In this document: positions 40,761 through 51,600 of the stretch, one piece after another | Numbering within the stretch: position 1 is the stretch's first letter | Layout of the letters: the number at the start of each line of letters is the position of its first letter | Assembly: GCF_022867795.2 (NCBI RefSeq) | Contig: NZ_CP107006.1 | Coordinates: 2,108,001-2,172,000 of the forward strand | Length of the DNA stretch: 64,000 nucleotides | Direction of reading: 5' to 3' | Source: Chitinophaga horti | GTDB lineage: Bacteria; Bacteroidota; Bacteroidia; Chitinophagales; Chitinophagaceae | The notes under the pieces: model-generated | Databases searched by the model: none | What the model was told of the DNA's origin: nothing | The model's input: only the letters and a program-made list of their open reading frames with translations | Program-made: the position numbers and the translations under genes

Positions 40761-41072
40761 TTAATAGGCCAGGTCTTCGTAAGCCGACTGTAGTTCATTA
40801 TAAGCGTGGCGTTGCCCGGCTGCCTTCGCGATGGCCATGCCTTTTTCGTAAGTGGCGAGGGCTTCCTCAGGCACTCCAGCGCGTTCGAGCAGTTTGCCCA
40901 GGTGATAGTAAGAGCCGGTATATCCTGGTTCGTTAGCGAGCAGCTCTTCGAACTGCCGGCGTGCCGAAACATCGTCTCCGATCTTGATGTACTCCAGTGC
41001 CAGCGCGTGTTTCAGGAAGCTGTCGTTAGGCTCCTGGGTGAGTAATTCGGCTAATTGGTCTATTCTGCTCAT
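40761..41072 (-). CDS. Small TPR-repeat protein
   Basis: A 103-aa cytosolic protein made of about two and a half tetratricopeptide repeats (DSFLKHALALEYIKIGDDVSARRQFEELL; YTGSYYHLGKLLERAGVPEEALATYEKGMAIA). The start is ATG 41072 (MSRIDQLAELL); the open frame goes on upstream from a TTG but covers the divergent promoter region. It ends 15 bases before tilS and is probably its operon partner. It is a protein-protein interaction module with no known partner. Confidence 0.8.
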   Translation of the reverse strand: MSRIDQLAELLTQEPNDSFLKHALALEYIKIGDDVSARRQFEELLANEPGYTGSYYHLGKLLERAGVPEEALATYEKGMAIAKAAGQRHAYNELQSAYEDLAY

Positions 41073-41079
41073 ATGCCTG

Positions 41080-41107
41080 TTGTGAATGCTGAAAATCGAT
41101 ATATTTG
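41080..41107 (+). promoter_or_regulatory. Promoter of etfBA
   Basis: TTG (41080-41082) as -33 and TATATTTG (41100-41107), an exact TAnnTTTG -7 box, separated by 17 bases; 40 bases before the etfB ATG. Confidence 0.7.
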
Positions 41108-41147
41108 TAAATACCGCATTTACCAAAACAAAACTAAGTTAAAGGTT

Positions 41148-41888
41148 ATGAAGATTTTAGTATGTATCAGTAAAACCCCGGACACTACTGCAAAAATAGC
41201 TTTCACTGACAACAACACGAAATTCAGTGAGGCGGGCGTGCAATTCATCATCAACCCCTATGATGAATGGTATGCGCTGGTACGTGCCCTGGAATTAAAA
41301 GAAACACTGGGCGGTACGGTTCACCTGATCACTGTTGGCGGCGCAGATACGGAGCCTATTATCCGTAAGGCCCTCGCGCTGGGTGGCGACGAGGCCTTCC
41401 GCATTAACGCGGATAGCCATGACAGTTATTTTATTGCTGCGCAGATAGCAGACCACGCGAAGAAAGAAAACTATGACCTCATCCTCACCGGTAAGGAAAC
41501 GATCGATTACAACGGCTCCAGCATCGGCGGTATGCTTTCCGAACTACTGGACCTCCCCTTCGTTTCGATCGCCGCTAAACTGGACATAAACGGGCAGACC
41601 GCCACCCTTAACCGCGAAATCGAAGGCGGCGAGGAAGTGGTGGAAGTAGCGTTGCCTGTCGTAGTCAGCGCCCAAAAAGGCATGGCTGAGGCCCGCATCC
41701 CCAATATGAAAGGTATTATGGCAGCGCGCACCAAGCCCCTGAAAGTACTGGAGCCGGTGGCTGCGGATAATCTTACCACCGTGGTTGGCTTCGATCTTCC
41801 CCCGGCTAAAGCGGGCGTGAAGCTCATCGATCCTGAAAATGCGGAGGAGCTGGTAAAACTGCTCCACGAACAGGCCAAAGCATTTTAG
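41148..41888 (+). CDS. etfB: Electron transfer flavoprotein, beta subunit
   Basis: Soluble electron carrier subunit that accepts electrons from acyl-CoA and other dehydrogenases; binds AMP together with the alpha subunit. The start is ATG 41148 (MKILVCISKTPDTTAKIAF); the frame is open upstream but runs through the promoter. The 246-aa protein has INPYDEWYALVRALELKE, the ETF-beta signature DYNGSSIGGMLSELLDLP, and VEVALPVVVSAQKGMAEAR. The etfA gene follows after 34 bases. Confidence 0.95.
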   Translation: MKILVCISKTPDTTAKIAFTDNNTKFSEAGVQFIINPYDEWYALVRALELKETLGGTVHLITVGGADTEPIIRKALALGGDEAFRINADSHDSYFIAAQIADHAKKENYDLILTGKETIDYNGSSIGGMLSELLDLPFVSIAAKLDINGQTATLNREIEGGEEVVEVALPVVVSAQKGMAEARIPNMKGIMAARTKPLKVLEPVAADNLTTVVGFDLPPAKAGVKLIDPENAEELVKLLHEQAKAF

Positions 41889-41922
41889 TCCACGTTATCA
41901 TTCACCAGAAAAAGGAATTAGC

Positions 41923-42894
41923 ATGTCTGTATTAATATTTGCGGATCAATTCGAAGGAAAGATAAAAAAATCGGCCCTGGAGGCAGTACAATATGGCGCA
42001 AAAGTAGCGCAGCAACAAGGCAGTAACGCAGTAGCCATCGTTTTGGGTGATGTGGACAACGCCGAGCTGGCCGCACTGGGTAATTATGGCGCAGCCAAAG
42101 TATTACAGGTAGCCGGCGCAAAGTTCAGCGACGCCGATGCTGGTGTAAGCACTAAGATCATAGCCGAAGCCGCTGCTAAAGAAGGCGCTAAAGTGGTGAT
42201 CTTCTCCCACAACTTCTCCGGCCGTGCTATCGCCCCGCGCGTAGCCGCCAGGCTTAAAGCCGGACTGGTGGCAGGCGCTATTGAACTGCCTGATACCGCT
42301 TCCGGTTTTGTAGTAAAGAAGAACGTGTTTTCCGGCAAGGCCTTTGCGAAAGTGAACATCACCTCCGACATAAAAGTAATATCCGTGCTGCCCAATACGT
42401 TTGCTTTGGAAGCAGGTACAGGCACCGCCTCTGTGGAAGCCTTCGCTCCTGCTGTAAGCGATGCAGACTTTAAAGTGAAAGTTCTGAAAACGGAAACGAT
42501 CAGTGGCGAGGTGCCTTTAACCGAAGCCGAGATCGTAGTGAGCGGCGGCCGTGGTTTGAAAGGTCCCGAAAACTGGGGGCTGGTAGAAGACCTGGCCAAA
42601 GCATTGGGTGCTGCTACTGCCTGTTCAAGGCCGGTGGCTGACTCCGACTGGCGCCCGCACCACGAACATGTGGGACAAACAGGCCTCACCATCCGCCCGA
42701 ACCTGTATATCGCGATCGGCATTTCCGGGGCGATACAGCACCTGGCGGGTGTAAACGGCAGTAAAGTGATCGTAGTGATCAACAAAGATCCGGAAGCGCC
42801 GTTCTTTAAGGCGGCCGACTACGGTATAGTTGGCGACGCTTTTGAAGTGGTGCCTAAAATCACCGCAGCAGTTAAGAAGATCAAAGGTCATTAA
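41923..42894 (+). CDS. etfA: Electron transfer flavoprotein, alpha subunit
   Basis: FAD-binding partner of EtfB. The 323-aa protein has an N-terminal Rossmann-like domain and the C-terminal FAD domain with VSGGRGLKGPENWGLV, the near-invariant GQTGLTIRPNLYIAIGISGAIQHLAG and NKDPEAPFFKAADYGIVGD. No electron-bifurcating features or fused ferredoxin are seen. It ends before a strong hairpin terminator. Confidence 0.96.
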   Translation: MSVLIFADQFEGKIKKSALEAVQYGAKVAQQQGSNAVAIVLGDVDNAELAALGNYGAAKVLQVAGAKFSDADAGVSTKIIAEAAAKEGAKVVIFSHNFSGRAIAPRVAARLKAGLVAGAIELPDTASGFVVKKNVFSGKAFAKVNITSDIKVISVLPNTFALEAGTGTASVEAFAPAVSDADFKVKVLKTETISGEVPLTEAEIVVSGGRGLKGPENWGLVEDLAKALGAATACSRPVADSDWRPHHEHVGQTGLTIRPNLYIAIGISGAIQHLAGVNGSKVIVVINKDPEAPFFKAADYGIVGDAFEVVPKITAAVKKIKGH

Positions 42895-42906
42895 TAGGTT
42901 ATCCAT

Positions 42907-42961
42907 TTGATAGTTACAGGCCTACAAGTCTGTAACTATCAATTTGTCAAATGTTTTTTTT
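42907..42961 (+). terminator. Terminator of etfBA
   Basis: Perfect 13-bp stem TTGATAGTTACAG (42907-42919) / CTGTAACTATCAA (42930-42942) with a 10-base loop; a run of nine T follows after a short spacer. Confidence 0.8.
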
Positions 42962-43026
42962 TAGAATATTTTTCTAACTTCACGTCTTGCGCTGATACTA
43001 ACCGCAGCGCGAACGTATCTGACAGT

Positions 43027-43629
43027 ATGAGAAAGATAGAATTGGAAATAGTTGCATTGTCGCATAGCATTACCCAAACGCATTCGTACGCTGTAGTGTT
43101 GGGCGAAGTGAACGGATTAAGGCGCTTACCGATAGTGATTGGTGGTTTTGAAGCGCAGGCCATTGCGGTTGCCCTTGAAAAAATGCAGCCCAGCAGGCCT
43201 TTGACCCACGATCTCATGAAGAACTTCATGAATGCGTTCGGGGTTGAGCTGCACGAAGTTGTTATCAGTAACCTCCAGGAAGGCATTTTCTATTCTAAAT
43301 TAGTTTGCTCCAACAACGACGATACCATCGAAATTGACTCCCGTACATCCGATGCGCTGGCCCTGGCCGTACGTTTCGGTTGCCCGATTTATACATACGA
43401 GAACATTCTCAACAGTGCGGGCATCCTGCTGGACGATCCGGCTGGTAAAAAGGCGGCCAAAACTACTACCGGCCCCACCATCTCCGAACATGAAAAGGGC
43501 GCAGAGGACGATCTGAAGGCCATGAGTCTCGAAGATCTGAACCAGCTGCTGCAAGACGTGCTGGAGCAGGAAGACTACATCCGCGCAATCGCCATCCGTG
43601 ACGAGATCAACGCCCGCAGAAGCAGATAA
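43027..43629 (+). CDS. Bifunctional nuclease family protein (DUF151) with UVR domain
   Basis: A 200-aa protein with an N-terminal DUF151/BFN domain (about 1-135: ELEIVALSHS, YAVVLGEVNGLRRLPIVIGGFEAQAIAVALE, SNNDDTIEIDSRTSDALALAVRFGCPIY). A short linker and a C-terminal UVR (UvrB/C-interaction) helical hairpin follow (about 165-198: LEDLNQLLQDVLEQEDYIRAIAIRDEIN). The start is ATG 43027. This domain pair is common in Bacteroidota and often sits before ispE; here ispE starts 1 base after its stop. Nuclease activity is reported for some relatives; the cellular role is unclear. Confidence 0.88.
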   Translation: MRKIELEIVALSHSITQTHSYAVVLGEVNGLRRLPIVIGGFEAQAIAVALEKMQPSRPLTHDLMKNFMNAFGVELHEVVISNLQEGIFYSKLVCSNNDDTIEIDSRTSDALALAVRFGCPIYTYENILNSAGILLDDPAGKKAAKTTTGPTISEHEKGAEDDLKAMSLEDLNQLLQDVLEQEDYIRAIAIRDEINARRSR

Positions 43630-43630
43630 T

Positions 43631-44440
43631 ATGGTCGTTTTTCCGAACTGTAAGATCAATTTAGGCCTGCACATCCTCCGCAAGCGAATGGATGGCTTTC
43701 ACGACCTGGAAACGATCTTCTATCCCCTGCCCCTTTGTGACGCACTCGAAATCGTTCATGCCGATGAGCTGTCATTCACCGTTAGCGGCATAGATGTACC
43801 AGGCAATACGGACGATAATCTTTGCCTGAAGGCTTATCATCTATTAAAGAAGGATTTTCCCACGCTTCCGCCCGTTCACATCCATCTTCACAAACATATT
43901 CCCATTGGCGCAGGCCTGGGGGGCGGCTCTTCCGATGCTGCATTTACACTCCTGTTGCTGAATGACAAATTCAAATTAGGCATCTCCGAACCGCAACTGA
44001 TCGCCTATGCGGCCATCTTAGGAAGCGATTGTGCCTTTTTCATCAAAAACAAGCCTTGTTTAGCCACCGGTCGCGGCGAGGTATTAGAGGAGATTGACCT
44101 GGATTTGAATCGATACAGTTTCCTGGTGGTACATCCTGGTATTCATGTGAATACAGGTAAGGCGTTCGGGAAAATAACGCCTGGGGAGCCAGCGCAACAG
44201 TTGAGGGATTTAGATCTACAGTCAGTTCATCAATGGAAAGACGTGCTGGTGAATGATTTTGAGGCGGTGGTGTTTGCGGAGCATCCGGCCATTAAAGCCA
44301 TCAAGGATAAGATGTATACTTCCGGGGCGGTTTACGCGGCCATGAGCGGCAGCGGTTCTGCGGTGGTGGGGCTGTTCCCTAAGGGGCAATTGCCCGTGAT
44401 TGACTGGGGTGCGCAGTATAAAGTGTTTGAAAAACAATAG
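43631..44440 (+). CDS. ispE: 4-diphosphocytidyl-2-C-methyl-D-erythritol kinase
   Basis: GHMP kinase of the non-mevalonate isoprenoid pathway. The chosen start is ATG 43631 (MVVFPNCKINLGLHIL), giving 269 aa. Visible are the substrate motif NCKINLGLHILRKRMDGFHDLE, the GHMP ATP loop PIGAGLGGGSSDAA, and the C-terminal glycine motif AAMSGSGSAVVGLF. It is coupled to the DUF151 gene and convergent with rplT. Confidence 0.95.
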   Translation: MVVFPNCKINLGLHILRKRMDGFHDLETIFYPLPLCDALEIVHADELSFTVSGIDVPGNTDDNLCLKAYHLLKKDFPTLPPVHIHLHKHIPIGAGLGGGSSDAAFTLLLLNDKFKLGISEPQLIAYAAILGSDCAFFIKNKPCLATGRGEVLEEIDLDLNRYSFLVVHPGIHVNTGKAFGKITPGEPAQQLRDLDLQSVHQWKDVLVNDFEAVVFAEHPAIKAIKDKMYTSGAVYAAMSGSGSAVVGLFPKGQLPVIDWGAQYKVFEKQ

Positions 44441-44447
44441 GGTATAT

Positions 44448-44480
44448 AAAAAATAACCGGCTCCTTGTGGGAAGCCGGTT
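44448..44480 (-). terminator. Terminator of rpmI-rplT
   Basis: Stem AACCGGCT (44455-44462) / AGCCGGTT (44473-44480); on the minus strand it is followed by A then a T run. Confidence 0.85.
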
Positions 44481-44506
44481 GAAGAGTATTGAGAAAGTTA
44501 AGGTAA

Positions 44507-44854
44507 TTATCCTTTTACGGAAGCTACCAAAGCTTTAAAGGTTTCTGGTTCGTTCATTGCCAAGTCAGCGAGCACTTTCCTGTTAAGGTCGATATGCTTT
44601 TCTGATAATTTATGGATAAACTGAGAATAAGTGAGACCTTCGGCGCGGGCAGCAGCATTAATACGTGCGATCCACAGCTGGCGGTATTCTCTTTTCTTCA
44701 GTTTGCGGCCTACATAGCTATATGTAAGACCTTTCTCCAGAACGTTCTTGGCAACGGTGTATACGTTCTTTCTTTTACCGTAGAAGCCTTTAGCTTGCTT
44801 TAAGATTTTCTTTCTTCTTGCTCTTGACGCGACTGCGTTTACTGAACGAGGCAT
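44507..44854 (-). CDS. rplT: 50S ribosomal protein L20
   Basis: Large-subunit protein needed for early 50S assembly. The 115-aa sequence starts [30 protein letters not shown], as in the whole family, and has [24 protein letters not shown]. It follows rpmI after 38 bases and ends before a terminator. Confidence 0.98.
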   Translation of the reverse strand: MPRSVNAVASRARRKKILKQAKGFYGKRKNVYTVAKNVLEKGLTYSYVGRKLKKREYRQLWIARINAAARAEGLTYSQFIHKLSEKHIDLNRKVLADLAMNEPETFKALVASVKG

Positions 44855-44892
44855 GATTACGCTTTTTTAAAAAAGTGATAAATTGAAAAATA

Positions 44893-45090
44893 TTAGCGGA
44901 GAACAAGCATTCTCTTCACCAGGTTCAGGTTAGCATCGTTTACCATGCTACCACCTCTCAGGTGACGTTTTCTCTTGTTGCTTTTTTTAGTGTTCAAATG
45001 GCTTTTGTAGGCATTTGCACGCTTGATTTTTCCGCTTCCCGTAACCTTGAAGGTTTTTTTCGCACGGGAGTGTGTTTTTACTTTCGGCAT
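44893..45090 (-). CDS. rpmI: 50S ribosomal protein L35
   Basis: Small basic large-subunit protein, 65 aa, [24 protein letters not shown], then [16 protein letters not shown]. First gene of a two-gene unit with rplT. In many bacteria infC precedes rpmI; here the upstream neighbour is a divergent giant gene and infC is absent from the window. Confidence 0.98.
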   Translation of the reverse strand: MPKVKTHSRAKKTFKVTGSGKIKRANAYKSHLNTKKSNKRKRHLRGGSMVNDANLNLVKRMLVLR

Positions 45091-45107
45091 ACATCAAATT
45101 TGGTCTG

Positions 45108-45115
45108 CAAAGGTA
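45108..45115 (-). promoter_or_regulatory. -7 promoter box of rpmI-rplT
   Basis: On the minus strand TACCTTTG, exact TAnnTTTG match, 17 bases before the rpmI ATG, so rpmI-rplT has its own promoter and a short leader. Confidence 0.68.
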
Positions 45116-45260
45116 GGTAAATAATTATCAATTCCACTAGGGTGGTAAAAAAATATCGAATGGTATCCTATTTGTGTATAAAAAGTTAAGATTTTTTCCG
45201 GCAGGTTAAATGGTTGGAAATCAGATAACAGATAGTTTATAAACATAATATTTATGGTTT

Positions 45261-45292
45261 TTTGTCAGTTTGGGATAAAAAATGCATTTTTG
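45261..45292 (+). promoter_or_regulatory. Candidate promoter of the giant gene
   Basis: TTTG (45261-45264) as -33 and CATTTTTG (45285-45292), 7 of 8 to TAnnTTTG, 20 bases apart. It implies a leader of about 350 bases. Confidence 0.5.
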
Positions 45293-45299
45293 TATGTCA

Positions 45300-45647
45300 T
45301 ATATAGTTATTAATTTTAATCTCAGATACACTGAATACTGAGCTTTGTAAGAGAAGAAAACTTGAACACCGAATGAATAATACCGTATTCCTGATTACCT
45401 GGTGTTGAATACGTAGGTTGACACAGCAGATGGAGAAACCGAAGATTGAACACCGAACGCCGAATATTATATATATCCTGAATAACCGAACCGAATAAGA
45501 CCGAAGACCTATGAAAACAATTTACACTTATGAAGTGTCAGCTCGCAGGGCTGAATTTTCTCACAACGCATACAAAGGCTGTGGCCAATGGGCGCTTTGC
45601 GGTTAGCCGTAAAGGGTATCATTCTATTCACCTAACTGTTAGCGCAT
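45300..45647 (+). other. Long leader of the giant gene with ACCGAA iterations
   Basis: Between about 45365 and 45507 the word CCGAA (mostly ACCGAA or AACACCGAA) recurs about eight times at irregular spacing, within an A/T-rich stretch. Nothing else is recognised apart from the small frame at 45511. It could be untranslated leader with a binding or processing role; no known riboswitch is apparent. Confidence 0.45.
45511..45606 (+). CDS. Possible 31-aa upstream open frame
   Basis: ATG to TAG, 31 residues beginning MKTIYTYEVSARRAEF and ending CGQWALCG, 41 bases before the giant gene start. It overlaps a small hairpin ACACTT/AAGTGT. It could be a regulatory upstream frame or chance; no family is recognised. 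Confidence 0.25.
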   Translation: MKTIYTYEVSARRAEFSHNAYKGCGQWALCG

Positions 45648-48600
45648 ATGAGAAAATTTTTACTCCTATTGACCCTGCTTGCGTGCACCTTTGTAATAGG
45701 TAAGGCACAGAACAACGCGAGGCTTACCGCGCCGAGGGACGTGTGTAAAGGAAACTTCGTTTCCATGCACGCCTTTTATTTTAACAACAACACGATCAAC
45801 CGTGTTGAATGGCGTATTACGCCCCTTGGCAGGCCAATGTATACCATTACGCCCAGTTCCACCGTTGGTGTGAACGGGTTACGATACATTTCCAGTGGTA
45901 GAGGACAATCTGTTACGCTTGATTTCCTTGAGGATGTTGCATCTTATACCGTACAGGTGAGGATCTTTAACAACTCAGGAACGACGTCGTTTACAGATAC
46001 GGACCCGGTCACCATCCGGTTGCAAAATTGTGAGATTACGGAATGTAAAGGTAGTTTCCAATCCTCCTCGAACTTCAAGGAAACGTTTGGAACTTTCGGC
46101 GTTAATGAAGGCCGTCGCTGTATTCCTAACCCGCCTTCAGGTCCACCGATTATCCAGTACAACTGTAACACCTCTTCTTCCCTCGCGGACAATGACTATA
46201 ATATTTACTGGGAAACAAATGGCGGCGGTCGTCCGGAATGGGTAGCCTCTACAGACCACACTGGCGATACCAGGGGTGGTATGCTCATTTGTAACTCCAG
46301 CCACCAGCCTAACACGTTCTACCGTAGAGAAATCACGGGGCTGTGTCCGGGTGCGGTATATAACTTTACCGCCTGGTTCCAGAACCTCGATGGCAGGAAC
46401 ATTATGGAGGGTACCTGTAGAAACGATTATATATATACAGGTGTAACGTTCAAAATTTACAGACCATCAGATCTCGTTAACCCGATCGCGTCTTTTCCAA
46501 CGTACGCAGTATCGGCCAACTTCGAGAACAACGCAGCCAGGAGATGGATGCAGTTTGGTGGTAGTATCCGTCTTGCTCCCGGCCAGGAAAACCTGATCCT
46601 TACGATCGAGAATAACTTCCCTGGTGGTTGTGGTAACGACATCGCGATCGACGATATCTCTTTCGAATATTGCGCGCCTAAAATCTTTTCTTACATCGAT
46701 GGTTTAAAAACAGACAGAGATGCGATATGTCAGGGTGCGCCCATCAGGCTTACCTCTGAAATAGATCCGATCAACTACTTCCAGGACCCGCTGTACCAAT
46801 GGCAACGTTATAACGCAGGTACCGCTACCTGGCAGCCTGTTGCCGGTGCTGGTTTTACCGGTATCAACACAGAAACATTGAACATTGCTGCGAACGTGCT
46901 CACTACGGTGGGCGTTGAGCGTTTCCGGCTCATGATCTATGAACGGGGGAACGAAAATGCAGCGAACTGTTATACGCCCGGTAACAGTGTGGAACTAACG
47001 ATACTAGAGAAGCCCGTCATCGCCTTTAGTACACCATTTATATGTTTGGGGCAACGGGCCACACTAACGGTGAACCCGGGGACGTACGACATTTATAATT
47101 TTACAGGGCCTAACCTGATTCCGCTGGGAGGGCCGAACTATAACCGGATTGATGCGCAGCCGACCACCACATCTCAATACATAGTGGAAGCGGTTGCGAA
47201 CTACGGTAATGGTAAAACCTGTTCCGCGTACGATACCTCTACCCTTGTGGTGGATACGATGCCTCGTCTGAACCTCGGCCCGGACGTGGCTGTGTGCGTT
47301 GGTAATTCTATTACCCTCGACATGGGTGCCGCCAACTCCATTTTCTATACACAATGGACTGGCACCGGTATCAGTACCACACTCGGACAAACATTAACGA
47401 TTTCGCCTTCACCTGCCGGTAACTATACTTATACGGCATTAGTAAGAAACAACGCTTGTACGATCACCGACAACATTACGATCAGCGCGCTGAACCCGCC
47501 GACAGCAAGGATCAGTACCGCTTCACAATCATTGTGTAACGTTACCGACCTGGCGATTGCGGCCACATCTAACCCGCCATCTAACCAGCGCGGTACATGG
47601 ACAATCGTCGGTGCCGCACACGGTGCTTACATTGAAAGCCCGAACGCTTACAGCACGCGGGTACGTAGCCTGCCTGTCGGCGAAACGATCACTGTTAGAT
47701 GGACCGTATCGTATACCGCTATTGCTGGTTGTGAATCTTACGACCAGATTACGATCCGGAACGTGGCCCGGCCACAAACCGCCAACGCAGGACCTTCGCA
47801 AACCGTCTGCGGACAAAACTCCATTACAATGGCTGCTAATGCGCCATTGCCGAATGAGTATGGTACATGGAGTTCTGCTACACCTGGTGTTAGCTTCAGT
47901 AACGTGAATGATCCTAATGCAGTGATGACCTATTCCGGTGCACTGCCAAGGACGCTTATCTCGACCACCTGGTCGCTGAGGGATACCTCTAATATATGTC
48001 CGGCTTCAACATCGACCGTACAGCATAACCTGCTGGCCGCGCCGACCCTGACTGTATTGGAAGCGAGGGATACCTGTGCTACCACCGGCCTGTTCCGGTT
48101 GTTGTTCAGCACCGCCGGTAACCCTAACCGTTATTCCATTACAGCAAGCGGTGCGAACCCAATGCCTGGCTTTACGGATATCGTAAACCAGACCTTGTCC
48201 AGCTCCAGCTCACAGCTGTTGCTGTCGTACCCTAACACAGTAGATTCCGGCACCTACACCTTTAGCATGACAGTAACGCAGGCAGCCGGCTCCAACGCCG
48301 CCTGTACCTCTACGCGCGACTTTACATTGCGACTGGTGAAGCCATCCAGGCTGGATTCGATCAGCCCCTCCTCTACTACTATCTGTAACGGTTCATCCGC
48401 TACCCTGATCGCTTATGGTTATAAGTCTCCGGGTGCGGTATGGCGTTGGTATACCTCATCTTGTAACGGTACGCTTGTGCATACAGGCGATACCCTTACT
48501 GTGTCACCAACATCTACCGTTACTTATTATGTAAGAGCAGAAGCTGGTACTGCTTGTCCCGCAACTACCTGTCTTACTACGACGATCAACGTAGATCCGA

Positions 48601-51600
48601 TGCCTGCCCGGCCGAACGCTGGTCCCGACCAGACGCTTTGTAACGTGGTGTCGTTCAATACAGCGGCCACCTATACAGGCGGCGCTACCAGCGGTATCTG
48701 GTCACAGGTGCCAGGTGGTACAGCTGTATTCGCCAACCCGAACGCCAACATCACCCAGGTAACCGGCATTGCCGCCGGATCCAGCGCTACGCTGATCTGG
48801 AGCGTGAGAAGAGGTGTGTGCGTATCGTTACCAGATACAGTAGTGTTCAGAAACCTGGCCCCTATCACTAATAACGTGATCGGGCCTAACCAGACAATAT
48901 GTCTTGGTTCTCCCGCTGCCATGATAGATATGCCTAACGGCCTGCCTGCAGGTGGTAATGGCAGCAACGTTTACTCGTGGGCCTCGGCTCCAACAGCAAC
49001 TGGAACGTGGACTACCATCTCTGGTGCAAATGGTGCTACCTATACACCAGGTGCCCTGGCTAATACTACCTATTTCAGGCGTACAATCGCTGCTGGTTGT
49101 CCGAGCGTTAGTAACGTGATAGCAGTAAGGGTTGCGAGGAACGCACCAGTGTTGGTATCGACACCTGCAGCCGTTACCGTGGATTGTGTGAACGGAACTG
49201 ATTACACCACCAACTTTGGTACACCGGTGTTCTCCCATCCTGACAATATCCCGGTTACGATCACCCAGAGTGATGTAACGACCACCGTGGGTTGTGGTTC
49301 CAGGATCACCCGTACCTGGAGAGCGACCGACTCTTGTGGCAGGTTTGTTGAAACCTCGCAAATCGTGAACGTACAGGACACGACCCGACCTGTATTCTCA
49401 ACGCCTGCTCCGGCGAATGCAATCGTGAATTGTGATGCCATTCCTACACAGCCGGACTTAACCGCGACTGATAATTGTAGCACCGTGACCGTGGACAAAC
49501 GTGAACGTACCCGTACGATCGCGGGCGCCACTTGTGCGGCAAATTATGAGATCATCCGTACCTGGATTGCCACCGACCTTTGTGGTAACAGGGATTCCGT
49601 TGTACAGGTATTAACTGTACAGGATACTACCCGTCCGACCTTCACTGGTACCGCTCCTGCTGATACCGTAGTTCAGTGTGGCGCGATCCCGGCTCAACCG
49701 ACAATTGGTGCGCAGGATAACTGTACGCCCGCAGGCAGCGTGACCGTGACGATGCGTGAGCGTATTGAACCGGCTCCCGGATCTACCTGTGTTAATAACT
49801 ATTTACTCGTACGTACCTGGATTGCGCGTGACCTTTGCGGTAACAGCGATTCGCTCGTGCAGCGTTTAACCGTGATTGATACAGTCAGGCCGGTGTTTAC
49901 TACGGCGGCTCCGCTGAATGTGACGGTGAATTGTGATGCGATTCCGACGCAGCCTACCTTACAGGCAACTGATAACTGTAGCGCGCAGAATAACGTAAAC
50001 GTTGTTCCGACACAGCGTCGTGAGGATATTCCCGGAGCATGTGTAAACAACTACCGTTTGATCCGCGTATGGACGGCGACAGACGAGTGTGGTAATGTGG
50101 ATTCTGTTAGGCAGATCATTACCGTACAGGATACTACCCGTCCTACTTTCACCAGCACTGTACCTGCTGATACCATCGTGAACTGTCATGCACCATTGCC
50201 GGTACAACCAACAATGACTGCTACCGACAACTGTAGCGCAGGCAACGTGGTAGTTACACCTACACAGCGTCGCGAGGATATCGCCGGTGCCTGTGTAAAC
50301 AACTACCGCATTATCCGTGTATGGACTGCTCGTGACGAATGTGGTAACGTGGACTCTGTACGCCAGATTATTACCGTACAGGATACTACCCGTCCTACTT
50401 TCACCAGCACCGTACCTGCTGATACCACTGTAGACTGTCACGTACCATTGCCGGTGCAGCCGACAATGACTGCTACTGACAACTGTAGCGCAGGTAACGT
50501 AGTAGTTACGCCTTCGCAACGCCGCGAGGATATCGCAGGTGCCTGTGTGAACAACTACCGCATCATCCGTGTATGGACTGCTCGTGACGAATGCGGTAAT
50601 ATCGACTCTGTACGCCAGATCATTACCGTACAGGATACTACCCGTCCGACTTTCACCAGCACCGTACCTGCTGATACTACTGTAGACTGTCATGTGCCAT
50701 TACCGGTACAGCCGACACTGAACGCTACTGACAACTGTAGCGCTGGTAACGTAGTAGTTACGCCGTCACAACGTCGCGAAGACATCGCTGGCGCGTGCGT
50801 AAATAACTACCGCATCATCCGTGTATGGACAGCCGTTGACGAATGTGGTAATATCGACTCTGTACGCCAGGTCATCACTGTACAGGATACTACCCGTCCG
50901 ACGTTCACCAGCACTATACCTGCTGATACCACTGTAGACTGTCACGTGCCATTACCGGTACAACCGACTTTGAACGCTACCGATAACTGTAGCGCTGGTA
51001 ACGTAGTGGTTACGCCGTCACAACGTCGCGAAGACATCGCCGGCGCGTGCGTAAATAACTACCGCATCATCCGTGTATGGACGGCGGTTGACGAATGTGG
51101 TAATATCGATTCTGTACGTCAGATCATTACCGTTCAGGATACTACCCGTCCGACATTCACCAGCATCGTACCTGCTGATACCACTGTAGATTGTCACATA
51201 CCATTGCCGGTACAGCCGACGCTGAATGCTACTGATAACTGTAGCGCTGGTAACGTAGTGGTTACGCCTTCGCAGCGTCGCGAAGACATCGCTGGCGCTT
51301 GTGCGAACAACTACCGCATCATCCGTGTATGGACTGCGGTTGACGAATGTGGTAATATCGACTCTGTACGCCAGATCATTACCGTACAGGATACTACCCG
51401 TCCGACGTTCACCAGCACCGTACCTGCTGATACCACTGTAGATTGTCACATACCATTGCCGGTACAGCCGACACTGAATGCTACCGACAACTGTAGCACT
51501 GGTACTAATGTGACCGTAACACCAAGCGAACGTCGCGAAGACATTGCAGGCGCGTGTGCGAACAACTATCGCATTATCCGTGTATGGACTGTTCGTGACG

